NCBI GenBank assembly: GCA_949285775.1
Contig: CASEAD010000188.1
Span: forward strand, 1 to 5,922
Length of the DNA: 5,922 nucleotides
From: an uncultured bacterium
Lineage (GTDB): Bacteria; Bacillota_I; Bacilli_A; RF39; UBA660
Direction: 5' to 3'
This document shows positions 5,244 to 5,922 of this stretch, in pieces. How positions within the stretch are numbered: the first letter of the stretch is position 1; every line of letters starts with the position of its first letter. The position numbers and the translations under genes were made by a program. The notes beneath the pieces were generated by a model, which was not told the origin of the DNA, ran no database searches, and saw only the letters and a program-made list of their open reading frames with translations.

Positions 5244-5909
5244 ATGAGAACAAGAAAACAAGAATTAGTAAGTAATGAATTAAAACCATTAGTAAGTAAA
5301 ATAATTAAAGAAAATAGAGAAAAATATAACTATTCTCTAGAAGATTTATCAAAGGCTATAGACCATAAAAAAAATAGACAGACTCTTCATAAATACGAGA
5401 CAGGAACCTTAAATATCCCATATGATATATTATTTGAAATATGTAGAATATTTAATGTCGATATAAGTGCCTTTGAAGGATATCCTATGAGTAAAGAAGA
5501 ACAACAATTAATAGAAAAAAAATTAGTTAAAGAATATGTCAACAGCCTAAGAAAAGATAAAAACTTAACTCCTCAAATAGAGAAAGTAATAAATACATAT
5601 AAAAACGCTTCTTACGAAGCAATTACCAATAAAAGCGAATTATATCTAAAAATAATAGATGATTCTATGTCACCAGTCTATATAAAAAACGATAAAATAT
5701 TCTTTCAAAAACAAGATGATTACAAAAATGGAGATGACATAGTAATAGCCATAAAAAATAATAACTTATCAGTAAGAAGACTATATAGATATCCCAAAGG
5801 AATAATTTTACAAGCAATAAACCCTAAATATCCTACTATCAATGTAAATATAATCTCTAATGATATGATACTAGGTAAAGTAATATCAATCCAAAGAGAA
5901 GTAAAATAG
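5244..5909 (+). CDS. XRE-family regulator with LexA/CI-like S24 domain
   Basis: This is a DNA-binding regulator of the CI-repressor type. Residues about 14-76 form an XRE helix-turn-helix: Y-S-L-E-D-L-S-K-A-I (30-39), then Q-T-L-H-K-Y-E-T-G (46-54), I-P-Y-D-I-L-F-E-I-C (58-67) and F-N-V-D-I (70-74). A charged linker (about 80-130) leads to a LexA/S24 fold. There I-D-D-S-M-S-P (138-144) puts S141 at the catalytic serine, followed by I-K-N-D-K-I (147-152), N-G-D-D-I-V-I-A (162-169) and L-S-V-R-R-L (175-180). In LexA the catalytic Lys lies in V-K-R-L; here that position is R178. The linker has no Ala-Gly or Cys-Gly cleavage dipeptide. Self-cleavage is therefore unlikely, and the domain may serve for dimerisation or signal sensing. 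Length (221) is typical of the family. It sits 13 bases after the VUT-like pair and may control that operon, or be a chromosomal relic of a phage repressor. Confidence 0.85.
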   Translation: MRTRKQELVSNELKPLVSKIIKENREKYNYSLEDLSKAIDHKKNRQTLHKYETGTLNIPYDILFEICRIFNVDISAFEGYPMSKEEQQLIEKKLVKEYVNSLRKDKNLTPQIEKVINTYKNASYEAITNKSELYLKIIDDSMSPVYIKNDKIFFQKQDDYKNGDDIVIAIKNNNLSVRRLYRYPKGIILQAINPKYPTINVNIISNDMILGKVISIQREVK

Positions 5910-5922
5910 AGAGTGATAATAA
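5910..5922 (+). other. Window end after the regulator gene
   Basis: Only 13 bases remain. GAGAGTGA (5909-5916) could be the ribosome binding site of a following gene, but no start codon is inside the window and no terminator is visible, so the operon may continue. Confidence 0.3.

Noticed and set aside
5244..5909. Prophage edge, with the S24-type protein as phage repressor
   Set aside because: No integrase, Cro-like gene, divergent promoter or attachment repeat is visible, and the gene runs with the upstream membrane-protein genes. Phage ancestry remains possible, but a prophage cannot be supported here.

Overview
The window is very AT-rich (roughly a quarter G+C by eye), with every gene on the + strand, short intergenic gaps and strong purine-rich ribosome binding sites. 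An argS tail followed by rpoE, the RNA polymerase delta subunit that is largely confined to low-GC Gram-positive bacteria, points to the Bacilli/Erysipelotrichia/Mollicutes side of the Firmicutes, probably a gut-type lineage with a small genome. Trp is encoded by TGG throughout and one gene ends in TGA inside an ATGA overlap, so the standard bacterial code fits and a Mycoplasma-type code is unlikely. The taxonomic placement is inference.

Layout. (1) Bases 1-142 are the C-terminal end of arginyl-tRNA synthetase, followed after 10 bases by rpoE (153-593), whose Shine-Dalgarno overlaps the argS stop. (2) Bases 656-2654 hold two overlapping genes for DUF2229/HgdB-like proteins, related to the 2-hydroxyacyl-CoA dehydratase and 'CoA enzyme activase' families. 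They probably form a two-subunit Fe-S protein, and no ATPase activase gene lies in the window. A hairpin followed by a T-run closes this unit. (3) Bases 2729-3829 encode a DUF2974 (Mbeg1-like) alpha/beta-hydrolase with its own extended -10 promoter. (4) Bases 3900-5909 look like a three-gene operon behind a second extended -10 promoter. It encodes two small, divergent, tandem membrane proteins that resemble the VUT/YhhQ (queuosine-precursor transporter) family and are joined by an ATGA overlap. They are followed by a helix-turn-helix regulator with a LexA/CI-like S24 domain in which the catalytic Ser is present but the usual Lys is Arg.

The most interesting parts are the coupled VUT-like pair with its apparently non-cleavable S24-type regulator, and the stripped-down HgdB-like pair without an activase next to a housekeeping transcription gene. 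No RNA genes, insertion sequences, CRISPR arrays or phage genes were seen, and no gene-free stretch exceeds about 75 bases.
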